Positions 46,228 through 58,489 of a stretch of 64,000 nucleotides of DNA are shown here, piece after piece. The notes below the pieces were generated by a model. It saw only the letters and a list, made by a program, of their open reading frames with translations, searched no databases and was not told the DNA's origin. The number at the start of each line of letters is the position of its first letter. Position 1 is the first letter of the stretch. Source of the stretch: Heligmosomoides polygyrus polygyrus. Its lineage: Eukaryota; Nematoda; Chromadorea; Rhabditida; Heligmosomidae. The DNA is taken from positions 83,370,408 through 83,434,407 of the forward strand of contig OX377202.1 in NCBI GenBank assembly GCA_947396885.1, read 5' to 3'. Both the position numbers and the translations under genes were made by a program.

Positions 46228-48827
46228 ATGTCAGTCATACAGCAGGACGCATGCAAGTTGTCCTCGTTTGCTCCACTGAAAGGCCTGACGAAAACGAAAT
46301 GCCCCGGATGCGACAAGCGCCGGATGTACTTCTGCTACGATTGTCACACTCTGCTACCAGATGTTTTCTCGCCACACATAAAGGTACGTATACATTTTCT
46401 TCCATAAGCGTAGAGCTAAGTTATAGAACGTAGGTCTTATTGCTTTACGAACTAGGTGCGGTTATCGTGGGGGCAATCTGAGAGAGTAACTGGGCTATAC
46501 AGTGAGTTACGGGAGCAAATCAGTATTTCATATTTCTTGCACAGATTGGTACAAACTCATAGGTGCCGCCCAGCTGAAGGTTGATTTTCAAAAAGTGTCT
46601 TTATTGCAAGGTTTTTCACTGTCTGAGTTGTTTATTGGTCTTCCAAGTTTCCACCTACGAATCGCCAATAACGAAATAGTGGAAGTAAACTCACCTGATT
46701 GCACAGAGATTGCATACGAGTCGTTGCAGCTACCGTGCGACGTGGACATAATCAAGCACCCAATGGAGAAAAATAGCAAGAGCAGCGCAATTCACTGCAA
46801 AATCGTTGCTCCGGAGCAGACAAGGGTAAGCACCTGCTTTTTGAGAAGGAATGAGTAGGTTCGCTTCCATATATAAACATACGGTGTAGCAAAAGAAGCT
46901 TAAACGGGTACTACGTTGAGCGCAATTTTGTGATCAAAAATGCGTGTAAGGGGTGTGGGTAGCATGACCATTTTGAAGCACCTCGCATGCTGTCATCCTC
47001 TATAAGGCCCCGTTTATACTCCGCGCAGGGCGTCATAATCATTATTAATTCATTCATTCTTATTATGATGTGCATCGCGGCAACTGGAGTATAACTGCTG
47101 CCTAAGTATTTGATTGGCTAGGCTTCTTCTCAGCACTGTTACGTCCTAGTGTCGCGTTGATAACATACACATGCTGGATGCTTTACATGTCGTGTAGAAC
47201 AGTTTCAAAGTGACCACCCCACCCCTGCTCAACGTCTACTTTTCGAGAGCACCGTTTTCTGAATAGATGTGGCAACTCTAAGTATCCTAGAACTGTTGCA
47301 GATTTTTAACGTTCCTGACGTGTACAACTACACTGCGGAGGCCTCCTCAAGTGGCGAAGGGAGCAATGTAGGCTTCAGTGACTTCATGGACCATAAATAT
47401 GTGAGCGAAAGTGAAATTGCAGGTCCTTGTTTTTCCGTCTCCTTCAGCTGTATCCATCGAGGAATTCGTCCGCACAAAGGGCTCAATCAAGCGATTCGTC
47501 GTGCTGGACTGCACATGGTTTCAGGTGCATATGATGCAGAAGATTCCTCAAATTCAGGGCCAGTAATCACATGACTAACATAACTGTAACACGCTCACAC
47601 TCGATTTTAAACGCAGTATGGTTTTCAGGTCTTCCTTGTGTTTCGCTGACCAACTACAAGACCGCTTTTTGGCGGCCACAACACAATGTTGGTGAGCACG
47701 GGTTGGCTACGATAGAGGCTATTTACTACGCGCAGCGGGAATACCAGCAGCTTATGTCTGGACGGCCGTACGAAGGTAAACACTGTTATTTTACCGAATT
47801 TGTTCTTTATTTGAGCACATAGCAACTTAGTACGGCTTTGAGGCAGCAGAGGGGGCTTTATCTTGAGCAGGATTGGTGGCCCATAAAAATTTCATAACCT
47901 ATAAAGAGACGCTTTCGACTAAGCGAAGAGGTAAACCCTTTATATCTGTGCATTCAGCCCAACATATTCTCATGAATTTCGACAAAGGCTATGTTATTTT
48001 GCACATTGCGGATGATGTGTTGAAACAGTCACCGTTGTGGTGAAATAACGACTTGCTCTTGGGTTTTCCCGCAAGCATTTGTGTGCCAAGTGTGCAATAA
48101 AAATGCCTACATGTCAATTGAAGCAACAAAAAAGTCCTGTGTGGTATGCGCCACTCCTTCTATTATACTTCTACGAGGTTACTTCTACGAGATACGTGGA
48201 AGTGGAGTGAATGTGTATTTGGTACATAGAGTGTTGTGCTAGTTAGTTTTTTACAACTCAGCACTTCATCATTCGGAGATTCGTCGGGTCTCGAAGGGAT
48301 CTGAGGCTCGATTAAGTTGAGCGAAATCGGAACGTTGAAGCTAAAATACATAATGGACCCTCTAGATTCTATTTAGAAGGTACTTATCGTCGTAAACATC
48401 GGGACGATTTCTGAATGGGCGACCAATTATTGGATTGCATATGAGCCTTGCTTGATGCATGTGAGAAAATCTGTTTTATGACCTCTCTTGAGAGATTCAG
48501 ATGGTGCGAATGTAGGCAGAGGCATCCTGTGTTTTTTCTAGCTCTTGGATGCATTTATCCACCTTATTCCAAAACTGAATTACCCCTGTAGTTTATGACT
48601 TCGGTGAGCTTGTTTCCAAACCCCACAGCATAACATTGTACTGTGGAATAAACGGCATGCCGCTTTTGGTGAATCCCTTTCAGCGATTTCTTTTTGCAGG
48701 AGAATTCGATGATCTTCTGTTCTGGTTTTTCCACACACGACAATATGTGGATAAGAGGCAGAAGGAATACCGAAAGCGCAGACGAAAGAGTGCCGAAGCA
48801 AATACTGAACAAGTGATCAATTCGTAG
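46228..48827 (+). CDS. tRNA-uridine aminocarboxypropyltransferase (DTWD1 family)
   Basis: DTWD1 enzymes add the acp group of S-adenosylmethionine to a D-loop uridine of tRNA. Six exons: 46228-46383, about 46709-46825, 47302-47367, 47423-47558, 47629-47775 and 48700-48827 (TAG), about 249 residues; human DTWD1 is about 304. Seen in order: zinc-site CPGCDKRRMYFCYDCHTLLP, LQLPCDVDIIKHPMEKNSKS and SAIHCKIVAPEQ, then VLVFPSPSAVSIEEFV, the DxTW signature LDCTWFQ (DCTW at 47507-47518), KTAFWRPQHNVGEHGLATIE with AIYY, and a basic C-terminus (KRRRKS). The start of exon 2 is uncertain (46709 or 46721). The intron after 47558 begins with GC, not GT, although homology requires the join there. A small MITE lies in intron 2. 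Confidence 0.9.
47006..47102. mobile_element. MITE in a DTWD1 intron, TAA target
   Basis: The left GGCCCCGTTTATACTCCGCG and the right inverse GGCAGCAGTTATACTCC-type end are flanked by TAA at 47003-47005 and 47103-47105. The 97-bp, AT-rich centre (ATTATTAATTCATTC) differs from other members. Confidence 0.75.
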
Positions 48828-48829
48828 CT

Positions 48830-49900
48830 CTCTCATTCATTCACCAGATTTAGAACTGAGTAGCTGGTGCAAAATACAAGATGTTATTACGCCGCTATTG
48901 CTGTTGTTATCATGCTATTGAGATGAACGACGTGTATAGTTTCATTGTTGTTGCCGAATTTGTTGGGCCAAATAATATCGATCAGGAAGTGTTTGCTTGG
49001 AGCAACTTTTTATGATGGCATTCCCGTGACTACAAAATTATCTGTCACGGATTTGTTCATAATTTGCATTTTTCAAGCGGAGCTGTACAGCTGAATGTTG
49101 AAGTAAATATTTATGTCCGGTTAGATGAGTCAGAAGGCCTGAATACTTGCCAATATCCTAATCTCACGTCATTACCAAGGAATGGTGTTCCTTCTCGCCT
49201 CAATGAACAATGGTCGAAGTCGCTTGAATGTGACATATTTTGCTGCTTGGGACGACAGATAACAGATCCAGATCAAGTTACGAGCTGTTTCTGGAGTATA
49301 TATAGACGCGACGACCATGCTTGCAGCGGAATACCGCTGTCGCAGTGAGGCTGTGATTACTTCGTCAGGACACAAAGATGAGCAATAATTGGGCTGTTCA
49401 TAATCTGCGACGGCACCAGCTGCTCACCCGGCAGACACATGCGAATCTACTAAATCGGAATGATGGCTCGGCAGACACATATAAAGGCGAATGTCGCGAA
49501 GGTGGACAGCATTGGGAGGTGGGAGCGCTCCAGCCAATCACGTCCAAGTAGAGCACAGATCGGAGCACGCGCCACTGAACTAGATTCCCTATATACCCTC
49601 TTTGAACCGACCTACTATTGTTTATCCTCAGTAAGGAGGCTTCATATTCTCGAAGAACCTGCTGTGTGTCTTGGAGTCGCTCCATATTGCCCATGCGTGG
49701 CATTTTGAGCTTCTAACGCAATGCCTTGTGTGTATATCAGCAGCGTTGAAGGACAACAGATCTCGCTAGACTCATTTCTAGCAATTTATTCTACCTCCGC
49801 ATACCTCCGCAGTGATTTTGGAACCATACCCTTTCATGTTTCTCTGTCGACAACGTTTAGACGTCGCCGAAGCACATCTCACGGAGGCAAACTTCCTCTC
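48830..49900. other. Intergenic, nothing recognised
   Basis: Between convergent DTWD1 (+) and MADF (-) genes. Open frames of up to about 100 codons on both strands lack splice context and known domains. Confidence 0.4.
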
Positions 49901-49904
49901 TCAA

Positions 49905-52368
49905 TCAGTAGTATCGGTCACTCCAGGCCGTTGACAAATGCTGATGTTGAAAATAGGAAAATGGGGGGGGGGGGGAGGAGGGACGGTAGACAAACTCACC
50001 CAATAAAAAATACGCAACTGATTCCACTGATGAGAAGGGGCGTGAGATTTTGAGAGTTGTCGATTTAGAAGAATGGCATTTTGATACTCGACCTTCTACA
50101 ACTTCCAATTAGTTGAAATGTACATGTCGTCCCGCTACAGAAACAAGGATGTGGCCATAAACAACCCAGGTATCAGAACCATGTCTAGGCTTGAAAACGT
50201 CAAATAATGTTGAGGTTTTATACAATGACTAAATGATTCTTCATGCAAATGAAAAGAGATCGACCATAAAACTAAAAATGTACAGTAGGAATAAAGTCTT
50301 CGAACAGCGCAACAGTGAACAAAGAATGGTGTAATACCTAGGCACTGTGCAAAACAAGCCAGGCGATGCATCAAAAACACTTCTCAGATGAAGTTAATTC
50401 GAAACACTTAACCGTAATAGTGCATTCATAAATGAATGGAGAAATCGCCGAAAAAAAATATGAAGAGTTAGAACTCGGAGTGCACATTCATCCGTCCCGC
50501 ATCGAATATCGCCTCGATTTGCGCCTTAAATCACGCATGAAGTTTGGATTGAGCGTCGTAATAGAAGCAGCTTACCTTCGCAAAAGCGCGCGCCTGTTCG
50601 GGAAGAGTCCTCAGATCTGACACCGCAGACGCCGCGAAAGCGCTATCACCGTCAAGAAGCACATCTGCTCCACCTTAAGCAGACGCCTTATCACAACAAA
50701 CACAGCGGTACTAACTCTCAGAAATAATATTAAAAATGTAGCTGTCAATAGATCAAAAAACATGTGCAAAATCCAAGACCTGACCGTCGAACCGCTTGCA
50801 CTTCAAAAACGAAATGATATAATGAAAAGTTTTAAAGGAAAGTATTGCTTTCAATTATTTGTAATGAGTATCGATCCCTATCCAGTAGATTGGCTATAAC
50901 ATTTGTCGTCTTCCAGGTTTAGAACAGATGTACAGAGGCAAAAAAGGCAATGAAAGTTTACTTCATAGAACTTTATGTAACTTCCGAACTTTGGTACGAA
51001 TTATCATCAGCAGCTGCATCACCAACCAGGGCCATTTTGAAGCTTCCCACTCTGAATAGATGCGTAGCTAGTTCAAGAGACCATTAGGATTCTGATTACA
51101 AGTAAAGGACAATCAACTGCGTTAATCAACCATCCCGAGGGATGCGCCACTCATTCTACTTCTACGATCGTGTAGGCAACTTGAAGGCGTATGCGGCATA
51201 CGATATGATAGCTACGATACGATGGCTTGAAATGGTCAGCTAATGGACAATTCAGTGTTCTACGGTTCTCTGCTATCATTTCATTAACTCCAAAGAGGTG
51301 GGGAAAGCTCGGATGGCCTGAACGAAACACGTACCAAGTTCCTGAGGTGGTTATTAGAATCTTGGTTCTGAACTGAACACCAGGATGTACCCAAATTATT
51401 ACACACCTGATATGCGTTCAAGTTTGTCTTCTATATGCAACATGAAGTTATGTGAAGTTGTGGATTGAAAAAACAAACAGGTTCGGGAACATTTAAAGTA
51501 CAAAAGCGGTCCGTCCGACTTAATATTTAGAGTCCAAAGGAAGTCTGAACCTTTGTAACGATAAATAGTATGCACTTTCGTCGTAAAAAGTAAAAAAAAA
51601 AAACAAAGAAATAGAGAAGTTTCGACTCCCTAGCAAATTCATGACATAATTGGCTCCATCCACATTTCTGCGTGACAAATCCCAAGGAGAACATATTGGA
51701 GAGAAAAAAGGTTTTACAATATTTTAACGGACCTTCACCTCTTCCTTTATCCGACACCATGTATCCAAGACCGGACCTGAAACATTCGCTATACCTATAG
51801 GCACAATTGATTCAGTAATTCAGAAAACCCAGGTGTGATACCTACCCAGATCTAACCATATCGTCTAATTCGCCATAGTCCGACATATCGTCGTCGTGCT
51901 TCCTTTTCACGTGCCTTAAAAGCCTGCAATGGAGAGGAACCCTGCCAGAAATAAAAGGAGAAATACGGATAGCAAATGCTTACTGTGCCCGTTCATCCAG
52001 GTACGGGTCAATCCATGCCATGGCAGGGTAGAGATCCCAGGTACTGTCGTCATGCACACCGTTATCCCTCTGCATACGAAGCCTCCTCTTCTCTCTAACG
52101 TAACGGTCACGAATCTTCTTCCATTGCTTGTAGATCGAATTGACGTCACCTTAATAATAGTATTAGAAACGCGAGAAATACACTGAATAATACATGAATA
52201 CAACAGTATTATACCTGGGTAGTTCAGGTGAGCTATAACGCTGTTCCACGCTTGATTTCGACATTCCGAATGTCTATACTTCGGATCACGAATGTCGAAA
52301 AGACAGGGGTGCGAGCGGACCTCCTCGATCAAATTCGTCCCGAACGACGGATCAGTGACTGTCACTTG
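49905..52368 (-). CDS. MADF-domain protein (Adf-1/MADF-BESS type), 5' end missing
   Basis: MADF domains are Myb-like DNA-binding modules of transcription factors. Exons on the minus strand: 52215-52368, 51984-52149, 51846-51923, 51733-51776, 50576-50673 and 49905-49940 (TGA), all phase-consistent. The first two encode a full MADF domain: FGTNLIEEVRSHPCLFDIRD, then RNQAWNSVIAHLNYPGDVNS, IYKQWKKIRDRYVREKRRLR and STWDLYPAMAWIDPYLDERA, with the three conserved Trp-type positions. A basic, Asp-rich stretch follows, then a Gly-rich linker and the C-terminus TLPEQARAFAKHLSTAWSDR-YY, which may play the part of a BESS-like interaction motif (inference). No start codon was found; an exon ending in phase 0 must lie above 52368. 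The last four exons are less certain than the MADF pair. Confidence 0.75.
51060..51260 (-). repeat. SINE fragment
   Basis: CATCCCGAGGGATGCGCCACTCATTCTACTTCTACG matches the body of the SINE at 54045 (given here in part only). A shorter piece is at 48140-48200. It lies in an intron of the MADF gene. Confidence 0.55.
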
Positions 52369-52562
52369 CTACAAGAAGAGTAGTTCGAAGGTCTACTAAT
52401 AGAAGTGGAAATAGGAATAACGTGAACTATCCAGGCTCTTGCCTTAACATGAGTAATTGCTTGTAATGGGAAATTTTCAAGGGTCACTAGTTGAGGATGC
52501 ATTTCTCTTTAAAGATTTATGTAAAAGATAGCGCATTAGAGGGAGAAATTAAATTTTCCATA

Positions 52563-52881
52563 ACGATGTTTTGTTGCGGTCGAAACTGTAGCGCTAGGTG
52601 GGATTCAAATCCGAACCTTCTGCTGAGCGGGCGGGAATGCTCTACGCCATTACACCACCTGCGCTGGTTGGATCGAACGCAATATCCACACTTCGTGGGA
52701 CCCATCAGTACTCAGCCGCATATCGGGGTCAGCCGGGCGCTGATATCAGCATGAAACCGAATAGGCTGAAGATATTGCTAGAAATGATTCAATTCAATTT
52801 AGCATTCCCGCCCGGTCAGCAGAAGGTGCGGGTTCAGGTCCCGCCTGGCGCTAGAGTTTTGATCGCTACAAAACATCGTTA
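52563..52881. repeat. tRNA-like palindrome, copy 2
   Basis: The arms 52563-52641 and 52801-52881 are inverses of the same family as 25598-25785, here with a 160-bp loop. On the minus strand, 52680-52590 reads like a tRNA: GCGCAGGTGGTGTAATGGCG (A-box region), GGATTTGAATCC (B-box region) and a closing CCTAGCGCT that can pair with the start. Confidence 0.75.
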
Positions 52882-52889
52882 TGAGAGCT

Positions 52890-54040
52890 CACAACCCCTT
52901 GAAGGCTAAAGAAATCCAACTGAATTTAAACGATTGACTACACTATACTAGAAATGTACTTAAAGACAAGAACCGTCAAGACAGAAGTAGTGGAAATATT
53001 ATATATTATGAAGATGAACGAAAGGAGATACGAAGAAAAAAGAAACAGAGGGTGTGAAGTAACAAGGATGGTAGCAAGAGTGGCGCGATCGGTTACTGAA
53101 GCAAGACATGCGAATGAGGATACTCAGCTCTATACATGTCTATCTCGATTTTGTTGAACTCCATGGACCTTCCTCATTAGAGTCTTCTTCTTCTTGATAG
53201 AAGTATTTTATCCACCTGTTGCAGTGACACGGGGCGCATCCCAGAGTGGTGGATAAGGGGATGAATCGGGAACCAAATGCACCGTGTACTGATCAGAAAC
53301 GCAGGTTAGATACGTGTGGTGGACGTCTCACTCCTTCTATGTCGAGCCGGCTCATACTATCTATCTGAGGGTGGCATGTCCGCGGAGGAAGCTCCTGGTC
53401 TTCGCAACTGTACCTCGTACGTCGGCCCGGCCAAAAACTGGCACCTATTAGGTTGCAAGTACACCGAAAGGCGATTCAAGGCCACCTTAAAAGTTTCGCC
53501 CCGCCCTTTCTGGCAGTCCGGTTGAAACTAAAATTCCCTCGGTTGCATGACCGAAGCTGGAAAAGTTCTCGTATTGTATATCCCCCAACAGTGCAACTTA
53601 AGGGCATTTCTTTTGGTGAACGAATTAAAGAAATGAAAGCTAGTTCAATTAAGTTAGTGTGTGGTACCTACCACATCAGGATGCTCTTTTCTGGCTGGTG
53701 ACTCGACCGCCGTTCTATCAATCATATGTGGATCGAGGAAGGAGAGGTGCTTGAAGTACTGCCACGTAGATTGATCTCCCTGGTACTTCACTTTTCGTTT
53801 CTCTTTTCCATACCTGAAATGGATAGTTCCAGAAAGCTGAATTCCTCGATTGAAGGTAAGCAGCTAGTCAAAGCACCAAGAAAATGCAACTAAGCCTTCC
53901 AAAACTAAAAATGATAGGATAGCGATTAGCTACTTACTTTCACTTAATTGACACATTTGATGCTGCCATAATGTCGTATAGATTCTTCAAAAAGACCAAT
54001 TCTCGGGGAAGAAAAGGAGGAAAGCTGATTCCTCGATTCT
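52890..54040. other. Intergenic, nothing recognised
   Basis: Short open frames only. An upstream exon of the MADF gene is expected somewhere above 52368 on the minus strand but was not identified here. Confidence 0.4.
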
Positions 54041-54044
54041 CAAT

Positions 54045-54372
54045 AGATAAGGATAAAGGATAAAGGACGGCGTTACTCAATCCCTTCTGGGATGCGCCAG
54101 CGCATTCTACTTCTACGGGATGTCGTGGAGGCGACATGAATGCGTATTTGGCCATACAATGACTTGCGGTGGCCAGCCGATGAACAAGTCAGCGCTTTAT
54201 CCTTGTGAGACAAGTCTGGTACCAATTCACCGACCTCGGAGGGATGGAAGGCTTGGTTGGCCTGAGCGGGAAATCCGAACCAGGAACCTGGTATCGGATG
54301 CACGCGACAGTCGCGCCTCCTTCGACTGCGCTACACGCGCCCACGCTACACGTAGTATAGTGGTGAGTATCC
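54045..54372 (-). repeat. tRNA-derived SINE, best copy
   Basis: Read on the minus strand the head has GTGTAGCGCAGTCGAAGGAG (A-box-like), and about 50 bases on CTGGTTCGGATTTCC (B-box-like GGTTCGGATTTCC), the arrangement of a Pol III promoter. The body follows, and the 3' end is a simple CCTTTATCCTTTATCCTTAT tail. Related copies are at 7195, 25935 and 27358. Confidence 0.75.
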
Positions 54373-54374
54373 GC

Positions 54375-56440
54375 GTGTCTCAATAGATACGTCCTTTAAT
54401 TGCGAGGCTGGGGTCCTCATCTCACTTCCACCATCTTCAATTTCCCTTAACTCGGGACTACTGGAATGATTAGCCAAAAACGTTGCTGAGATATGAAGTT
54501 GAAAGAATAGGATAACAACTATTCAACTACCAATGCTTCACGTATTGTTGGTAAAAGAATGCAATGCTTCTGAGATTTTTACCACAAACGCACATATCTT
54601 ATTAGTATAGAGACCAATAAATAGTTCTGTCTAGACTACTGTAGCATTAGCAGCTTGGATAAATCAAATTGTAAACCGGTGTAGCATTGCTTTAAGTAGA
54701 ATAATGTGCGTGGTGATATATGTTATTAAATGGCATGATACGCCTTTCTTTTCAAGAGAGTCAATCTATTCTAATACAAAAGGTCGGCAATGGAAAAACG
54801 ATTCCCAGTGCAATAGCTAATGTAGGCATTATGATTCGTTTTTAATACATCGAGTCGGAGCTGAATTTCTAAAAGTTTCCAGGAAAATTTAATAAAAAAT
54901 AAAATAAAAAGCTGGTCGGTAAGTATCTCAACGAAGCTTGTTTACCTTCTCCGAGGTAGTTCCTCATTATAATGCTAGTGCCCTCTTTTCATAGTAGTAC
55001 TTTCTTTTACAATGGACTATCACTGATTTAAATGCCGTTAGATATATTAGTTTTCCATGTACATGAAAATAAAGGGGCAAAGCAGCTCGGGAGGGGGATG
55101 GGTCACCTCGTAGGGCAGCCTTCTACTACGTTCTGTGTTGCACGAGCCTGCAAAATCTACACAGCACTGTGCCTTCTTCCCCAGTGGTGAAATGACAAGA
55201 GAAATCAACAAAGTGACCGTGGAGATTCTCAAAGCGGCCTATATATGACTGGAGGACGCTGATTGGGAAGCACCAGATTAGTTTCCAAACTTCCTTCGGA
55301 CCTCTGGGTAGGCAAAGCTGGCAAAAAACCTGTAGCGCTTCATTATTCTCTAGCCTTTAGAGTGTCGAGAGGACGAGCTCCCGTATCTGCAATGCCCCCT
55401 CCCCCCCTCCCAACCTTGCATCCCCAAAAATAGAGGAGCTGTCAAACCAAGTCGCTTTCAAAACAAGGGACATACAGGAATACCATCTACTGAGAACTTC
55501 CCCAACAAGACAAGCATGCTGTAATGGCCAGCGGCGTGTCTCTAATCGACGAAGTTTAACTGGCCCAAATCCTGAAAGAGGTTAAAAACGAAGTTAAAAG
55601 CGAACACTGGAGGTTTCCATGGTTAAAATGCAAAAATCGCCACTGACCATGCATAAACACCACCCCGAAGCGACCCTCTGATCACTCTTCTGGAAGTCAG
55701 AGGCGCTTTCCATTGCGCCGTCGATGCTTCCGTCGTGGTGGATACCTCCCGTGAATGTGCCTTCCCGCTTCTATTAGGAATTTATCGAATCTCACGTTCT
55801 AGCAATGACTGAAGCTGCAAACCTTTTGCAGGATTATTTCTGAGCACGGCAAGGGTATTCCAGGGGTTAGTTTTACGCTGACAGCTCGCACTGAAGCGCT
55901 ATAGATGTTTTCCAATTTTGACCTACCCAGAGAGTCCCATGAAACTGGGAAACCGCTGTGGCGATTCCTAGTCAACGTCCCACCATGCTGTATAGGCCGC
56001 CTTGAGAAACTCCACCGCCACTCGTTGACCTTCGCCGTAAGCTGGGCAACTTCTGATGTAATTGAGCATTTATTTGTCTTACCCATTGTCTCCTTATCAA
56101 GACTTACAATTCCTTAATACAAGGTGGAAACAGATAAATAAACATTGCGGCACTTCACCACAACGATTCGAGCTCTTTAAAATCTCCTTGCAGTTTAGGG
56201 CCACAACCCTTGATTGGGTGGAATCATACGCCTGTTGAAGGGAAAAAGACCGCTATTGGAGAAACTAATGGTTCGAAGAAGCACAACCTAATGGTGGAAG
56301 TTATGGACTTCTCTCCGCCTGAGGTGCGTTGCTTGAAATTCCTTTAGAGTAACAAGTTTCGTTATTCACATCGAATCTTGAAGAGCTCAGACTCACTTGT
56401 TAGCATATAATTTGCCTCGTTTAAACGTTCTGATGCCATC
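54375..56440. other. Intergenic, nothing recognised
   Basis: 54400-55050 is AT-rich. The open frames at 55799-56117 overlap on both strands and match nothing I know. A C-run lies at 55394-55409. Confidence 0.4.
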
Positions 56441-56442
56441 TG

Positions 56443-56546
56443 GGGCCAGATTCATCAACGACTTACAGCTACTTACACGCTATCAGGGGTCTCAGCAGTA
56501 ATTTCACTGTTAGATTGCTGTAAGTCGTTTATGCATCTGGCCCCTG
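56443..56546. mobile_element. MITE, GGATTCATCAACGACTTACAG family
   Basis: The ends GGGCCAGATTCATCAACGAC and inverse GTCGTTTATGCATCTGGCCC bound about 104 bp. Same family as 26646 and 62962. It lies just past the stop of the small MADF gene. Confidence 0.85.
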
Positions 56547-56593
56547 GATGCCTACCTAGTTCGGTTTTACCCACATATACACGGCACTTTAGT

Positions 56594-57235
56594 TCATTTC
56601 ATTAAAGATATATCACTTGAGCGAGAAGTTTCTACGCATCTCTTCCTTTCAAGGAGCTCCCTACCGTAAGTATTTGGAGAACAGCATTAATTGTGAAAAT
56701 ATAAAATATAAAAGTGCAAATATAAAGGAAAATGTCGTTCAACAATGTATATCTAAACAAAAGGCGTCGAAGTAAACGCGTTACTTGTCTCTCAGCTGCT
56801 TCCACCTCGCATACAGTGTTCGCGAATCTCCATCAAACTGCAGGACTTGCACCAGTCGGTTCCATACCTGAATGTGTCAGCCAATTCAGCCAAGCCATGA
56901 TAGTGGAACCGGGAAGCGAAACTGTGAGTTTAAAAGCAATACGCATGCAAACAGCGACATAACGCAAGTTCACGCATATCAGTACCTTTATTTTGTACTC
57001 AGTACTTCTATACTGCCGATCCGTGGAATCGTACAAGCAACGACTGTGCTTCACTGCCTCGATGAGGCGCATATTAAAACTTGGTTCGACAATATCGTCA
57101 GTAAGCCGGTACGTAGCCGGATTCCTAAACAAAGCGAATCACTAGCTTGTGGAAAAAGAACTTATTAACGAAAAAGATAAGAGAGCAATCCACGCCCGAG
57201 GTCCAGATAGAAACAAGGCAAACTCACATCATCAT
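56594..57235 (-). CDS. Small single-MADF protein (about 98 residues)
   Basis: Exons: 57228-57235, 56986-57124, 56785-56867 and 56594-56660 (TGA 56594-56596), 297 bases. The first exon holds only ATGATGAT and is preceded by TTTTTTCAG (AG at 57291-57292) with no possible coding upstream, so it looks like a trans-spliced 5' end. The protein begins MMMNPATYRLTDDIVE, then the MADF domain: PSFNMRLIEAVKHSRCLYDS, YRSTEYKIKVWNRLVQVLQF and DGDSRTLYARWKQLRDK, ending KELLERKRCVETSRSS-type. It lacks the WDLYxxMxWIDPYL last helix found in the neighbour at 52.0 kb. The last exon has a weak acceptor (ACGGTAG), so an alternative longer end is possible. Confidence 0.65.
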
Positions 57236-57607
57236 AATTTGTTCGGCTGCTTGTTATTGCCGGCTGTGAAGAAGCGGATTACACTTAGGTCTGAAAAAAA
57301 GCTCATTGAATAGCGACAAATCCTACACATCGTCTAGTACACTCGTTCATAATATTTAGTCTCATAACTCGCGATTAAAGAGGGAAGGATAGCGTGACCC
57401 CCACTGAGAACATTATTACCCCACCTGAGCCTATATGGGCCGAAAAACGTAACCCTCTCTGCGTTCAAAATTTAAACCTCAAGTTTCGTCGGAGTATGTA
57501 GGGGACGAGCGCCTCACATCAATTGTCTGCAATTTGGCGTGTGCTCCCAAATGACGCAATACTGCACAAAGCGGTTTCATGGGGGCCGTATGCTACGGCT
57601 GCGGGAC

Positions 57608-58024
57608 ATTATGTACGAATGGTCGCCGCGGACGCGGCGAATAGCGCGGCGATCGCGGCAGAGGACGTCGCAATTGGGTGAATCAGCGGCCAGTGGTATC
57701 TAGACCTGCATCAAAACTTGCACACCAAGTGTTAGAAAGTGTATACAAAGTCAGTTTCGCTGCGATAGTGTGTCATATTTTCAGCTTTTCCTGAAGAAGC
57801 ACCATATAAAATTGAACATCAGAACGTTGTTTCGTTTCACAACTCGAACTCATTTTCTGAACCTGAGCATGTTTTCTCGCAGCTCCTGCAACAGCAGGAG
57901 ATGATATCAACAACTCTAACCTAGCGTCTGCAGCACGCCATGAGCTACAACTCACACCACCGCAGCGGAGCTCATCGCGCACGCGGCAGTCGCCGTCGCG
58001 GGCGCGGTGACCATTCGTACATAA
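57608..58024. mobile_element. MITE with TTATGTACGAATGGTC ends
   Basis: TTATGTACGAATGGTCGCCG at the left and its inverse (GGTGACCATTCGTACATAA) at the right bound about 417 bp, with CGCGGCGA-rich inner arms. No coding capacity; the minus-strand frame inside is a shadow. Confidence 0.75.
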
Positions 58025-58489
58025 AGACCGCCCCTCGTTGAAACACCGACAAAGTTACGGTATGCCGTGAACTGCGTTGTGTCTGTATTACACAGCAATA
58101 TACTAATCTAACGCACTGAATCACTTTTTTCACAAATGAAGCTTTTTCGTATCTCCTTTGCTGTTGTTTTGCAACTAGAGAAACTTGTCTGTATCCATTT
58201 GTGTTGTTCATGCAAACCTCCAGCCGTATGAGGGGGCTATTGCCAAGCGTCGGAGGTTTATCGTTCTCCTTCGTGACCGATTGGCAGTACTTTTTCGCGT
58301 CACTGTTTCTTAAGGCGCTGCCTTCCGTGCTATTTTTATTTACGTACAGTCAGAGAATTTTGTTTAATTGTAATACTGCGCAGGGATAGCTATATTTTGA
58401 AATCCTGGCTGTGAGGAGGCTGTGGTTTTTGATGACGTGGGCATCGAAAAAAATGCACATTGCTCACAGCTGTCGTTGGTATGTAAGCG

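Noticed and set aside
52590..52680. A functional tRNA gene on the minus strand
   Set aside because: A- and B-box-like words are present, but I could not draw a proper anticodon arm, and the sequence is part of a repeated palindrome.
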